Shown: positions 15,808-23,711 of the stretch, piece by piece
Layout of the letters: every line of letters begins with the position of its first letter
Numbering within the stretch: the first letter of the stretch is position 1
Assembly (NCBI GenBank): GCA_028820215.1
Contig: JAPPKD010000248.1
Location: 1 to 33,970, forward strand
From: Spirochaetaceae bacterium
Lineage (GTDB): Bacteria > Spirochaetota > Spirochaetia > SZUA-6 > Bin103
Direction of reading: 5' to 3'
DNA length: 33,970 nt
Notes under the pieces: model-generated
Told to the model about the DNA's origin: nothing
The model's database searches: none
What the model saw: the letters and a program-made list of their open reading frames with translations, nothing else
Program-made: the position numbers and the translations under genes

Positions 15808-18722
15808 GGCTCCTCTCCCAGGCGTACGGCGCCGGCCACCTGCCGCCGGCCGATGAACATGGCCACCGCCACCACCGCGGCCGCCAGCGCGGCGGCCACC
15901 ACCAGCAGCAGCGCGGTGAGGTCGGCCACGTCGCTCACCACCAGGTACGGCGGCACGGTCGACACCTCCGCGGCGCGGTCGCGCAGGAGCGGCAGGAACA
16001 GCAGCGACGCGATGCGCGCGCCGGCCACGCCCAGCCCCACGCCCACGCCGACGGTCAACATGCGCTCCACCGCCAGCACGCCGGTGGTCTGCAGCGCCGA
16101 CAGGCCGTTGGCGCGCAGGGCGGCGAGCTGCACGGACTGCTCCCGCGTCGAGGAGATGGTGGAGACCAGCAGCGCCAGCACCGTCACCGCCGCCGCCGCG
16201 ACGAAGCCCAGCGACAGCACGCCGAAGAAGCCGCGCCGGTACGGCTCGCGCTGCAGCTCGGCGAGCTGCCCGCGGGTGTCCATGACCCGCTCGGCGATCA
16301 CGCCGATCGAAGAGAGCTCGTCGACCAGGAGGTCCACCCCGGTCACGCCGTCCGGTGAGATCATCTCCTCCTCGTTCACGGTGTACCAGCTCTCATACGG
16401 CTCCAGCACGGTGAAGTCCTGTACGTGCGCGAGGTTGGCCACCACGAACGCGCGGTCGGACGGATCGAGCGCCGGCCAGTAGGGGATCACGGCCACCACG
16501 TACACCTCGATCGGCTGGTTCTGGTACTCGATGGTGAAGGCGTCCCCCGGCCCCAGGTCGTGGCGGCCGGCCAGCCAGCGGCTGATCAGCACCCCCTCCC
16601 GGTGGCGGGCCAGCGCCACCAGGTAGTCCGTGAACGGGTACGGCAGCAGGTCGTCCCGCTGCCACGCCGCGCGCACGAACTCCTGCGGCGCCAGGGCCAT
16701 CAGGTTGAACGCGCCGAGCTGCCGCGATCCCCTGCGCCCCTCCGCCCGGCGGTAGAGCACGCGCGCCATCGCCTCCACGCCGGGGATCTCGGCGCGCGCC
16801 ACCCACGGCGGCTCGCTCGCGGCGACCGGCCGCGGATCCTCGCGCCGCCGCGCCGGTTCCGGGTTCTCGGGGTCCGGCGGGATCCACGACTCGATCACCA
16901 CCACCTCCGCGCCCACCAGGTAGCGGATCCGGTCGGCGATGTTGAGCTGCAGGGTGCGCGCCGCCGAGCCGTTGTAGATGCCCATCGCCACGGTGACGAT
17001 CAGCAGCACCACCACGGAGACGAACGGCCCGGTGTTGCGCGCCAGCCGGCGGAAGCTGAGCTGCCACACCACCCCGCGCACGACGGCGGTCAGCCGGCTC
17101 AGCGCCGCCATCGCCAGCGGAAACAGCCGCAGCAGCAGCAGTCCGAAGCCCAGGAAGAAGAGCACCGGGACCACGAACAGCAGCGGATCGGCTTCGACGG
17201 TGGCATCCGGCGCCAGGCGGATCGACTGCCAGCGCAGGCTGGAGTAGCCGTAGAAGCCGACCCCGATCACGATCACGTCGATGAAGTAGCGGTGCCAGAA
17301 CGAGCGGCGCATGCCGCGCGCGCGAAGCTGCCTGAGGGTGACCACCGACAGCCGCCCGCCGGCGGCGGCCGGCCCCACCGCGGCGGCCACCGCCAGCACG
17401 CTCGCCAGCGCCGCGAACCAGCGGGCCTGCCGTGTGACCGCCAGCGGCAGGCCCGCGCCGGCATCGCCGGCGGCGCTCGCGATCGCCGCGAAGCCCAGGA
17501 ACCCCTCGGTCGAGCCGACCGCGCGCGCGGCGATCAGGCCCACGTGCGGGCCGATGAGGGCCGCCACGGCGGCCAGCACCGCCCACTCCAGGGCGAAGCT
17601 TGCCAGCACCTGCAGCCGCCCGGCGCCGCGGCTGTGCAGCGTGGCCACCTCCGCGATGCGCTGCTCGACGCTGAGCGCCGCCATCAGCATCACGTAGGCC
17701 ACGATCATGGCCAGCGTCGGCGCCGCGAGGGACAGCAGGAACAGCGATACCTGGTCCAGGATCCGCTTGAAGCCGCGAAAGAAATCCAGCGGCGACAGCC
17801 AGAACTCGGTGTCCGGGATCAGCTCGGCCATGCGCACTTCGATCGCTTCCAGGTGCGCGATCAGGCGGCCGACGTCCGCGACCTGCACCAGCCGGTCGTC
17901 GAACACCCACTGCCAGTCGGCACGATCGACGCGCAGGCCCGCCTCCTGCATGCGCGCGAACGGCTCGCCGCGGATGAACAGACGGTCCGGCAGCAGCGGG
18001 TAGATCCATTCGCGGGAGGTCAGGCCCGGCCGCGGACGCACCAGGCCGACCACCTCGACCGGGACGACGGCAAAGCGCTGTCCCTGCAGGGTGCGGATGT
18101 CGATGCCGGCCTCCGGATCGATCTCCTCGTCTTCCCGCAGGCCGTACGCCCACCAGTAGCGCGCCCCGACCAGCAGCTCCAGCTCGTCCAGCGTGCGTCC
18201 ACCGACCACCACCTCGACCACGCCGTCGGAGCGGTCGCTGAACCAGCGGCCGTCGACCAGGTCCGCGTGCTCCTGCAGGTTGCTCATGACGCCGAGCTCC
18301 GCGCGCGTGACGCGGCCTCCCGGCTCGGCATCCGCGGAGAGCATCAGGAAGTCGACGCCGAACGTCTTGTAGGACGAGACGCTCTGTGGCGGGTGGCCCG
18401 CCGCCGCCTGCAGCGCGTCACCGAGATAGCGCTCCAGCTCGGCGATCCGCGCGGGCTCCACCGCCAGCTTGCGGCGCGGATTGCGGTGCGACGGGATGAC
18501 CGCGAACGGGGCGCGAAAGCTGTCCTGCTCGCGCCAGTGCTGGATGAAGCTGCGCTGCAGGCTTGCCGCGGAGTAGATCGGCACCGCGGCCACGAACGCG
18601 GATGCCAGGACCAGTCCCAGCAACAGCGGCGTCACCATGCGCCAGTTCTTGGCAATCCGCTTGCACGTGATCAAGAGGAGCGCAAGCACGAAGCGCCCGA
18701 CCCTGGCCGACTGCAGGATCAC
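15804..18722 (-). CDS. Duplicated FtsX/MacB-type ABC transporter permease
   Basis: A 972-residue membrane protein made of two FtsX-like units. Unit one has a helix at about 29-53, a large extracytoplasmic domain (about 54-320) and three helices (about 325-470). Connecting helices follow at about 490-580. Unit two has a helix near GPFVSVVVLLIVTVAMGIYN, a second extracytoplasmic domain (about 610-820) and three C-terminal helices. Such proteins move lipids, lipoproteins, peptides or drugs across or out of the inner membrane with energy from LolD-like ATPases. The start is GTG 18722, with GAGGATGA upstream; other frames there stop at once. Because both halves are on one chain, a single copy can serve as the full membrane part. 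It is preceded by a 127-base gap containing an inserted repeat element. Confidence 0.85.
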   Translation of the reverse strand: MILQSARVGRFVLALLLITCKRIAKNWRMVTPLLLGLVLASAFVAAVPIYSAASLQRSFIQHWREQDSFRAPFAVIPSHRNPRRKLAVEPARIAELERYLGDALQAAAGHPPQSVSSYKTFGVDFLMLSADAEPGGRVTRAELGVMSNLQEHADLVDGRWFSDRSDGVVEVVVGGRTLDELELLVGARYWWAYGLREDEEIDPEAGIDIRTLQGQRFAVVPVEVVGLVRPRPGLTSREWIYPLLPDRLFIRGEPFARMQEAGLRVDRADWQWVFDDRLVQVADVGRLIAHLEAIEVRMAELIPDTEFWLSPLDFFRGFKRILDQVSLFLLSLAAPTLAMIVAYVMLMAALSVEQRIAEVATLHSRGAGRLQVLASFALEWAVLAAVAALIGPHVGLIAARAVGSTEGFLGFAAIASAAGDAGAGLPLAVTRQARWFAALASVLAVAAAVGPAAAGGRLSVVTLRQLRARGMRRSFWHRYFIDVIVIGVGFYGYSSLRWQSIRLAPDATVEADPLLFVVPVLFFLGFGLLLLRLFPLAMAALSRLTAVVRGVVWQLSFRRLARNTGPFVSVVVLLIVTVAMGIYNGSAARTLQLNIADRIRYLVGAEVVVIESWIPPDPENPEPARRREDPRPVAASEPPWVARAEIPGVEAMARVLYRRAEGRRGSRQLGAFNLMALAPQEFVRAAWQRDDLLPYPFTDYLVALARHREGVLISRWLAGRHDLGPGDAFTIEYQNQPIEVYVVAVIPYWPALDPSDRAFVVANLAHVQDFTVLEPYESWYTVNEEEMISPDGVTGVDLLVDELSSIGVIAERVMDTRGQLAELQREPYRRGFFGVLSLGFVAAAAVTVLALLVSTISSTREQSVQLAALRANGLSALQTTGVLAVERMLTVGVGVGLGVAGARIASLLFLPLLRDRAAEVSTVPPYLVVSDVADLTALLLVVAAALAAAVVAVAMFIGRRQVAGAVRLGEEP

Positions 18723-18746
18723 CTCATCCTCACTTGCACCGTCACT

Positions 18747-18852
18747 TGAGGGTGCATTTCCCGGCTGCAGTAGCCACGTGACACAAGCCGCCCAGACGTC
18801 ACCACATCAGTTACTCGTTGGCGCCGTCGCGACACGGGGAAATGCACCCTCA
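18747..18852. mobile_element. Small MITE-like element with 16-bp terminal inverted repeats
   Basis: Bases 18747-18762 (TGAGGGTGCATTTCCC) and 18837-18852 are perfect inverted repeats of 16 bases around a 74-base centre with no coding potential. The hexamer CACTTG occurs at 18743-18748 and again at 18851-18856, partly overlapping the repeat ends, as expected for a 6-bp target duplication around a 102-bp element (18749-18850). Removing one hexamer and the element leaves the adaptor stop codon intact and shortens the gap to the permease GTG to 19 bases, matching the tight spacing elsewhere in this operon. The centre has no transposase. It could instead be a long-loop regulatory hairpin. Confidence 0.6.
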
Positions 18853-19854
18853 CTTGCCGATGACGGTCTGTCCGGACTCCAGGCCCTCCAGGATCTCCAC
18901 GCGCGTGTCGGTTCGGACACCGACCTTCACGTCCACCTCGCGCCGCTGCACCCCTTCCAGGACGCGCACGTAGGTCCGGCCCTGGAACTCGCGCAGGGTC
19001 GAGATGGGAATCAGCAGCGTGTCCTGGCGGAAATCGACCAGCACGCGGGCCGCGTGGCGGGCGCCCATGCGGAACGACACCGCGTCGGCTTCGTCCAGCC
19101 GCAGGTGCACGACGTACTCCTCGCGCCGCAGGGCGGCATCGCGGCCCGAGGTGCGGCTGGTAAGCCGCGACACCGTGCCCGGCGCCCAGGTGCCCCTGCT
19201 GATCTCGACCTCCGCCGACTGCCCGACCGCCATCCGGTCGAACTGGTCCACGCTGACATCCATCTGCAGCTCCAGGTCCTGTGGATCGGCGATCTCGATG
19301 ATGGTGCGGTAGCCCTCGACGACCTCGTCCACCACCGGGTTCACCCTGGTGATCACGCCGTCGTAGGGGGCGCGGATGGTGTGCGCTTCCACGCGCCGCC
19401 GCAGGAAGTCGACCTCCGCCTCGCTCTTGGTCAGCTCGAGCTGCCGGATCTGCCGGTCGACGCTGGAGGAGCCCGGCCCCTGCGAGGCGGTGCGCAGGCG
19501 GTCGATCTCCAGGTCGATCTCGGCCAGGCGCAGGCTGTGCTGAAGCGGGCCGCTGGCGACCCGCGCCAGGATCTGCCCCTGCGTCACCTGGTCGCCGGTG
19601 CCGACGTTGAGCTCCGCCAGCCGGCCGCCCTCCTGGAAGTACAGCTCCTGCAGCCGCACCGACTGCACGCGAGCCACCCGCTCGATCACGACGGCCAGGT
19701 CGCTCCGCTCCACGGGGTAGGTGGGCGCCGATGCGCGGGCGCCCAGCTCCGACAGCTCGGCCGGCAACTCCAGGTCGTCGGCTTGCGGACCGCATCCCGC
19801 GAGCACGGCGCAGAGCGTCACGCCGAGCGCAGCGAGCGCCCCGCCCACCCTCAC
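18850..19854 (-). CDS. Membrane-fusion (HlyD/MacA-type) lipoprotein adaptor
   Basis: This 334-residue protein has an N-terminal signal with lipobox LAGC (Cys near residue 21), so it is a predicted lipoprotein. It then shows a lipoyl/barrel-sandwich segment (LNVGTGDQVTQGQILARV), a coiled-coil hairpin (about 100-155), the returning lipoyl half (IRAPYDGVITRVNPVVDE) and a beta-barrel/membrane-proximal domain. These are the parts of periplasmic adaptors that join an FtsX/MacB permease to an outer-membrane exit duct. The GTG start 19854 overlaps the preceding ATPase stop by 4 bases (GTGA). The stop codon lies inside the right inverted repeat of the inserted element. No TolC-like gene is in the window. 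Confidence 0.87.
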   Translation of the reverse strand: MRVGGALAALGVTLCAVLAGCGPQADDLELPAELSELGARASAPTYPVERSDLAVVIERVARVQSVRLQELYFQEGGRLAELNVGTGDQVTQGQILARVASGPLQHSLRLAEIDLEIDRLRTASQGPGSSSVDRQIRQLELTKSEAEVDFLRRRVEAHTIRAPYDGVITRVNPVVDEVVEGYRTIIEIADPQDLELQMDVSVDQFDRMAVGQSAEVEISRGTWAPGTVSRLTSRTSGRDAALRREEYVVHLRLDEADAVSFRMGARHAARVLVDFRQDTLLIPISTLREFQGRTYVRVLEGVQRREVDVKVGVRTDTRVEILEGLESGQTVIGK

Positions 19855-20567
19855 GACGTGCCCTCCGCGGCCGGTTCGACCTGATGCAGCATGCCGTCCG
19901 CGATCGCGTACACCCGGTCGGCGTAGCCGGTCGCCAAGTGATCGTGGCTGGTAACAACGGCGGTCATGCGCCGCTCTTCGACCGCGGAACGGAGGAGTTG
20001 CAGCACGGTGGCGCCCGATCCCTGGTCGAGCTCGCCGGTCGGCTCGTCGGCGAACAGCACCGCCGGCTGCTTGACCAGGGCGCGGGCCACGGCGACGCGC
20101 TGCTGCTCGCCGCCGGACAGCTCGAACACGCGGTGATGGGCGCGGGGCCCGAGGCCCACCCGTTCGAGCTGCTCGCGCGCTCTGGCGGCGGCGATGCGGG
20201 GATCCACCCCCGCGATGCGCAGCGGCAGGTCGACGTTCTCCAGCGCGGTGAGCCCGGGCAGCAGCGCGAGCGCCTGAAACACGAAGGCCGCGGTGTCGCG
20301 CCGCCAGCGGTTGCGCTGCCCACCGCTCATGGCCTGCAGGTCGCGTCCGTCCACCTTTACGGTGCCGCTGGTTGGCCGATCGAGTCCGCCCAACAAATTG
20401 AGCAGCGTGGTCTTGCCGGAGCCCGAACGGCCGCGGAGCAACACGAAGCAGCCGGTCCGGACCGAGATCGACACGCCCCTGAGCGCGTTCACCTCCTCGG
20501 CGCCGGCGCCGAATACTCTGGTGAGGTCCTCGGCTTCGATCAACGTCTCCCGCGCTTCGCTTTTCAT
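19851..20567 (-). CDS. LolD/MacB-type ABC ATPase (first ATPase of export operon)
   Basis: A 238-residue export-type ATPase with Walker A GRSGSGKTT, canonical signature LSGGEQQRVAVARAL, Walker B VLFADEPTGELD and H-loop SHD. ATG 20567 is chosen because GGGAAG lies at ribosome-site distance; an in-frame ATG at 20591 would add eight residues but has no good ribosome site. It differs from the second ATPase in having the full signature and no C-terminal extension. It is the first gene of the ATPase-adaptor-permease-ATPase operon. Whether it pairs with the second ATPase as a heterodimer or each forms a homodimer cannot be read from sequence. Confidence 0.9.
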   Translation of the reverse strand: MKSEARETLIEAEDLTRVFGAGAEEVNALRGVSISVRTGCFVLLRGRSGSGKTTLLNLLGGLDRPTSGTVKVDGRDLQAMSGGQRNRWRRDTAAFVFQALALLPGLTALENVDLPLRIAGVDPRIAAARAREQLERVGLGPRAHHRVFELSGGEQQRVAVARALVKQPAVLFADEPTGELDQGSGATVLQLLRSAVEERRMTAVVTSHDHLATGYADRVYAIADGMLHQVEPAAEGTS

Positions 20568-20640
20568 CGTGCTTCCCGGATCGCGGCGCATCTTAGCACC
20601 TCCACCAGTGACCGGCGTCCGCCGGCGTGCCCGGCGGCGA

Positions 20641-22290
20641 TCACCCGCCGCCCGGGCCGGTACCGGGTGCCGTCCGGCCGTTCAGCTCGGCGACGCTCGG
20701 GTACATCGGCGCGCACTCCCCCTTCGGATCCATGGCCACCACCTGGTCGCCGTCCCAGACCACCTGATAGGGCCGGTGGTTCACCCACTCGGTGCCGCCG
20801 CGGCGTGCCACCGGGAACGTGATCTCGACGCTGGCGGCGCCGGCAACGGGGACGATCATCCAGTGGTCGGTCAGAGACGGCCGCTCCGCTACGCCGTCGC
20901 GCCGCACGGCCAGCCGGCCGCCGTCCAGCCAGCTCGGCCGGCGGACCCGCAGCGCGGCGGGCGCGCGGCCCGTCCCCCGAGTGTCGATGCGCAGGCGGCC
21001 CTGGCCCGGCAGGCCGCTGTCAACCTGCAGCGACGGAGCGCGGCTGGAGAACAGCAGGTTCACGGCGGTGCCGAGGTCGTCCTGGACGATGCCGTCGCGG
21101 ATCGCCGCCCACAGGCACTGGATGCCGCCCTGGGTGATGTCCAGGACACCGAAGCGCGAGCCGCCGTAGCGGTCGTTGACCGCCGGGCATCCCCAGCCGC
21201 CGTCCTCCCCGTCCGGCACCCGCGGCGGCGGGTTCTTCGGGTCGTCGGCCGGCTGGCGGTAGGGTTGGCCGCCAACCCGCCACTGCGACGGCAGCACGTG
21301 GCTGCGGATCATGCGTTCGGCCGACTCGAAGAAGCCCGGCCAGCCGGCGCGGCCCAGGATCAGCGCGGCCTGCACCATGTCGCCGGTGTTGTTGACCTCG
21401 CCCCGGCCGGGGATTGCCTCCCGCCACGCGCCCTCGATCGACCAGCCGAAGCTGGAGCAGGTCGGCGGCAGCCCCACCTGCATGATGCGGCGGGCGTGGT
21501 CGAGGGTGTCCAGGTCACCGGCAAGCAGCCCCCAGTCGGCCAGCCCGTGCACGGTGCCGGTGATCGAGTGGGTGTGATTGCCGGCGAGGTGGGTCAGGCG
21601 GCCGTCCTCCGTGAACGCCTCCGCGCGCACCAGGCGGACGAAACGCTGCGCCAGCTCCAGGGCACGAGGGTCACCAAGCGCCCGATAGGCCTGGGTGAGC
21701 GCCATGATCAGCCTGCCCCGGTTCTGCGTGCAGGACTGGTAGAACTCGCCGATCACCTGGTGGTCGACGAACGGAACCGCGCCGCTCAGCAACGGCTCCG
21801 CCGCGATCCGGTCGGCGCGGAACAGGCCGCCGTCGTCGGTGATCGCCAGCAGGGAGTCGAGCAGCGTGCCGAGCCGGCGCCGCGCCTCCGGGTCGCCGTC
21901 GGCGCGGTACAGCTCCACGAGCGCCTGCACCGCCTCGCGAATGTTGTGCGGCGAGCAGGTCATTCCGGGACGCTGGCCGTCGTAGTAGAAGTCGGCCAGA
22001 CGGCACCAGGCGGCGGGGAAGCCGGTCGGGTTGTCCAGGGTCGCGAACAGGACGCGGCGCAGGGCGGCGAGCACCGTGCCGTCGACCGAGCGTCCGGTCG
22101 CTTCCCGCCCCTTGAGCAGGGCGTCGAGGGAGCGGCCGGCGTTGTGGGTGAGGTCCTCCGCGATGTAGCGGTCGTCGCCGCCGGCGACCGCGGCGGCCGC
22201 GTCCAGCTCGGTCAGCGCCGCCGCCCAGCGCTCGACATAGCCCATCGCGCGCTCGATCGGCTCGCGCAGCTCCACGGTGCCGTCCTGCAT
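20641..22290 (-). CDS. Divergent GH127-like six-hairpin glycosidase-fold protein
   Basis: The 549-residue protein resembles the (alpha/alpha)6 barrel plus beta-sandwich plan of the GH127/DUF1680 group: repeated helical pairs (HNAGRSLDALLKGREATG, RRLGTLLDSLLAITDDGG, GDPRALELAQRFVRLVRAEAF), then the sandwich motif LRVRRPSWLDGGRLAV near the end, as in GH127 proteins. The two zinc-cysteine segments are altered. NNTGDMVQAALILGR stands where the ETC motif would fall, and DITQGGIQCLWAAI stands where the Cys-Cys motif would fall. It may therefore use another mechanism or be non-catalytic. No signal peptide is visible. Its start is 9 bases after the stop of an Asp-box gene, so they are coupled. The fold call is moderate; function is unassigned. 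Confidence 0.6.
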   Translation of the reverse strand: MQDGTVELREPIERAMGYVERWAAALTELDAAAAVAGGDDRYIAEDLTHNAGRSLDALLKGREATGRSVDGTVLAALRRVLFATLDNPTGFPAAWCRLADFYYDGQRPGMTCSPHNIREAVQALVELYRADGDPEARRRLGTLLDSLLAITDDGGLFRADRIAAEPLLSGAVPFVDHQVIGEFYQSCTQNRGRLIMALTQAYRALGDPRALELAQRFVRLVRAEAFTEDGRLTHLAGNHTHSITGTVHGLADWGLLAGDLDTLDHARRIMQVGLPPTCSSFGWSIEGAWREAIPGRGEVNNTGDMVQAALILGRAGWPGFFESAERMIRSHVLPSQWRVGGQPYRQPADDPKNPPPRVPDGEDGGWGCPAVNDRYGGSRFGVLDITQGGIQCLWAAIRDGIVQDDLGTAVNLLFSSRAPSLQVDSGLPGQGRLRIDTRGTGRAPAALRVRRPSWLDGGRLAVRRDGVAERPSLTDHWMIVPVAGAASVEITFPVARRGGTEWVNHRPYQVVWDGDQVVAMDPKGECAPMYPSVAELNGRTAPGTGPGGG

Positions 22291-22299
22291 CGCGGCCGC

Positions 22300-23418
22300 C
22301 TACGCCGCCACGTGCAGGCGGTGCGTGAGGATGCGCCCCTGCCCGTCCTCGACCGCCCAGTGGGTGGCCAGGACCTCGGTCTCCGAGAGGCGCAGCAGCG
22401 ACGGCTGGCCGAACTTGAGATTGACTCCCATGGTCGCGTAAGCCGCGATCTGCATGGCCGGCGCGTTCTCCCACAGGCAGGACTCCGCGATCGTCTGCCA
22501 GCGGTCGCCCGCAAGATCGGCCAGCCGCGCGTAGACGCCGATGTCGCTGCCCTCGCGCTGCGAGTGGACGGACAGCACCAGGTCCCCGTCCCAGGAGATC
22601 AGGTTCGATGCCTGCGCCTCCACGCCGGTGTCGATCGGCGCGGACCAGGTGGCGCCGCCGTCATGGGAGATCGTGACGTGGTTGGTCAGATTCGTGCCGC
22701 CGACGTGGTCCATGATCCACGACAGGGCGACGATCCGGCCGTCCGGCAGCCCGCACAGCCGCGGCTCGGACGGGGCGTAGCGCCCGGCGGGATCCACGAA
22801 GAAGTCGGTCCGGTCGTCCCAGGTGGCGCCCCCGTCGTCGCTGCGCAACAGGGCGCCCACGCAGCCGGACGGGTTGCTCCCGTCCCAGCGAGGGAACATG
22901 GAGCCCGCGCCCAGGATCGCGCCGCCGGCGAGCTGGATGGTCGGCCCGGACAGCTCGATCAGCTCGGGGCGGGTGCGCGGGATCACCGCGGGCGGCGACC
23001 AGGTCCTGCCGTCGTCGTCGGAGAACGACACCAGGTTGTCACCGCCGCGCACGCCGTCGGTGGCGGCGTTGGTCACCGGCTCGTCCCGGCCGCTGCGGTG
23101 GAAGTGGTAGCCGGCGGCGATCAGCCTGCCGTCGGCCAGCAGGGTCGCCTTGAGGTAGTCCGAGTAGTGCGCGCCGGCGCCGCTCGCCGGCCGCTCGTGG
23201 AGCGGCCCCTGCAGCTCCCAGGTGCGGCCGCCGTCGGCCGAGCGGGACACGACGGTCGTGCCGTCCGTGGCCTCCAACGCCTCGCCGAGCATGAACAGGG
23301 CTAACAGCTCTCCCGACGGCAGCGCCACCAGACCGGGGAAGTAGGCGTGCCGGCTGCGCAGGTTCGGCACCGGGTTGTCGTACACGGTGTGATGGTCGAT
23401 CAGGCGGATCGTGGGCAT
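22300..23418 (-). CDS. Asp-box (BNR-repeat) sialidase-like protein
   Basis: This 372-residue beta-propeller has four regular Asp boxes: residues 60-67 (SADGGRTW), 133-140 (SDDDGRTW), 193-200 (SDDGGATW) and 251-258 (SHDGGATW). A SEPRLCGLPDGRIVALSW stretch matches the conserved region around the acidic residue of sialidase-like proteins. The ATG 23418 has an excellent GGAGGAGGAG ribosome site. No signal peptide is visible. It is the first gene of a two-gene unit with the GH127-like protein. Substrate is not determinable; members of this group include sialidases and many proteins of unknown substrate. Confidence 0.85.
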   Translation of the reverse strand: MPTIRLIDHHTVYDNPVPNLRSRHAYFPGLVALPSGELLALFMLGEALEATDGTTVVSRSADGGRTWELQGPLHERPASGAGAHYSDYLKATLLADGRLIAAGYHFHRSGRDEPVTNAATDGVRGGDNLVSFSDDDGRTWSPPAVIPRTRPELIELSGPTIQLAGGAILGAGSMFPRWDGSNPSGCVGALLRSDDGGATWDDRTDFFVDPAGRYAPSEPRLCGLPDGRIVALSWIMDHVGGTNLTNHVTISHDGGATWSAPIDTGVEAQASNLISWDGDLVLSVHSQREGSDIGVYARLADLAGDRWQTIAESCLWENAPAMQIAAYATMGVNLKFGQPSLLRLSETEVLATHWAVEDGQGRILTHRLHVAA

Positions 23419-23444
23419 GGCGGCTCCTCCTCCGTGGCCCTATC

Positions 23445-23588
23445 ATGCCCCGTTCCGGCCTGAAGACAAGCGTCGATTGCGGCTACCTCCCGGTGCGCGA
23501 AGACCGCGACAGGCCCGACGGCAACGCGATCAGGCTTGCCGTGGCCCGGCTGCGGGCATCCGTCCCTTCCCGCATCCCGATCGGGTGA
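23445..23588 (+). pseudogene. Remnant of alpha/beta-hydrolase (TAP-like peptidase family) N-terminus
   Basis: The short frame encodes 47 residues containing VDCGYLPVREDRDRPDGNAI followed by RLAVARLRA. This matches the start of TAP-like alpha/beta hydrolases (tripeptidyl aminopeptidase type), whose N-terminal region usually reads C-G-x-L-x-V-P-E-D-R-x-x-P-x-x-x-x-I-x-L-x-V. A stop follows where the family continues to its oxyanion GGPG motif, and the catalytic Ser/Asp/His are absent. There is no ribosome site. It lies 27 bases from the divergent Asp-box gene start, at the boundary to the less GC-rich segment, and is probably debris from a deletion or insertion event. Confidence 0.5.
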
Positions 23589-23711
23589 GCTGTCCGGCAG
23601 GCCGGCCGGGCGTCAGCGCCCTGCAGACGATCGACCGGAGCATCGACGACGCACCTCCCACAGGTGCTCCACCGCCATGGGGCACACCCGAGGACCCTCT
23701 CCTCTAACACA
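23589..23711. other. Short intergenic stretch at base-composition boundary
   Basis: No gene, tRNA or clear hairpin is seen in this stretch, which follows the hydrolase remnant and precedes the end of the unknown protein gene. Composition changes here from the strongly GC-rich left part of the window to visibly more A/T-containing sequence. Confidence 0.4.

Noticed and set aside
16425..18749. A 774-codon plus-strand open frame
   Set aside because: It is the antisense shadow of the FtsX-type permease; its translation is full of His/Gln/Arg repeats and has no family motif.
20612..20625. Possible terminator hairpin before the export operon
   Set aside because: The stem CCGGC/GCCGG is only five bases with a four-base loop in generally CG-rich sequence, so it is not distinguishable from chance.
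20293..23304. A 1003-codon open frame on the plus strand
   Set aside because: It lies opposite three well-supported minus-strand genes. High GC at third positions removes stops in the opposite strand, and the translation is Arg/Ala/Gly-rich without domains.
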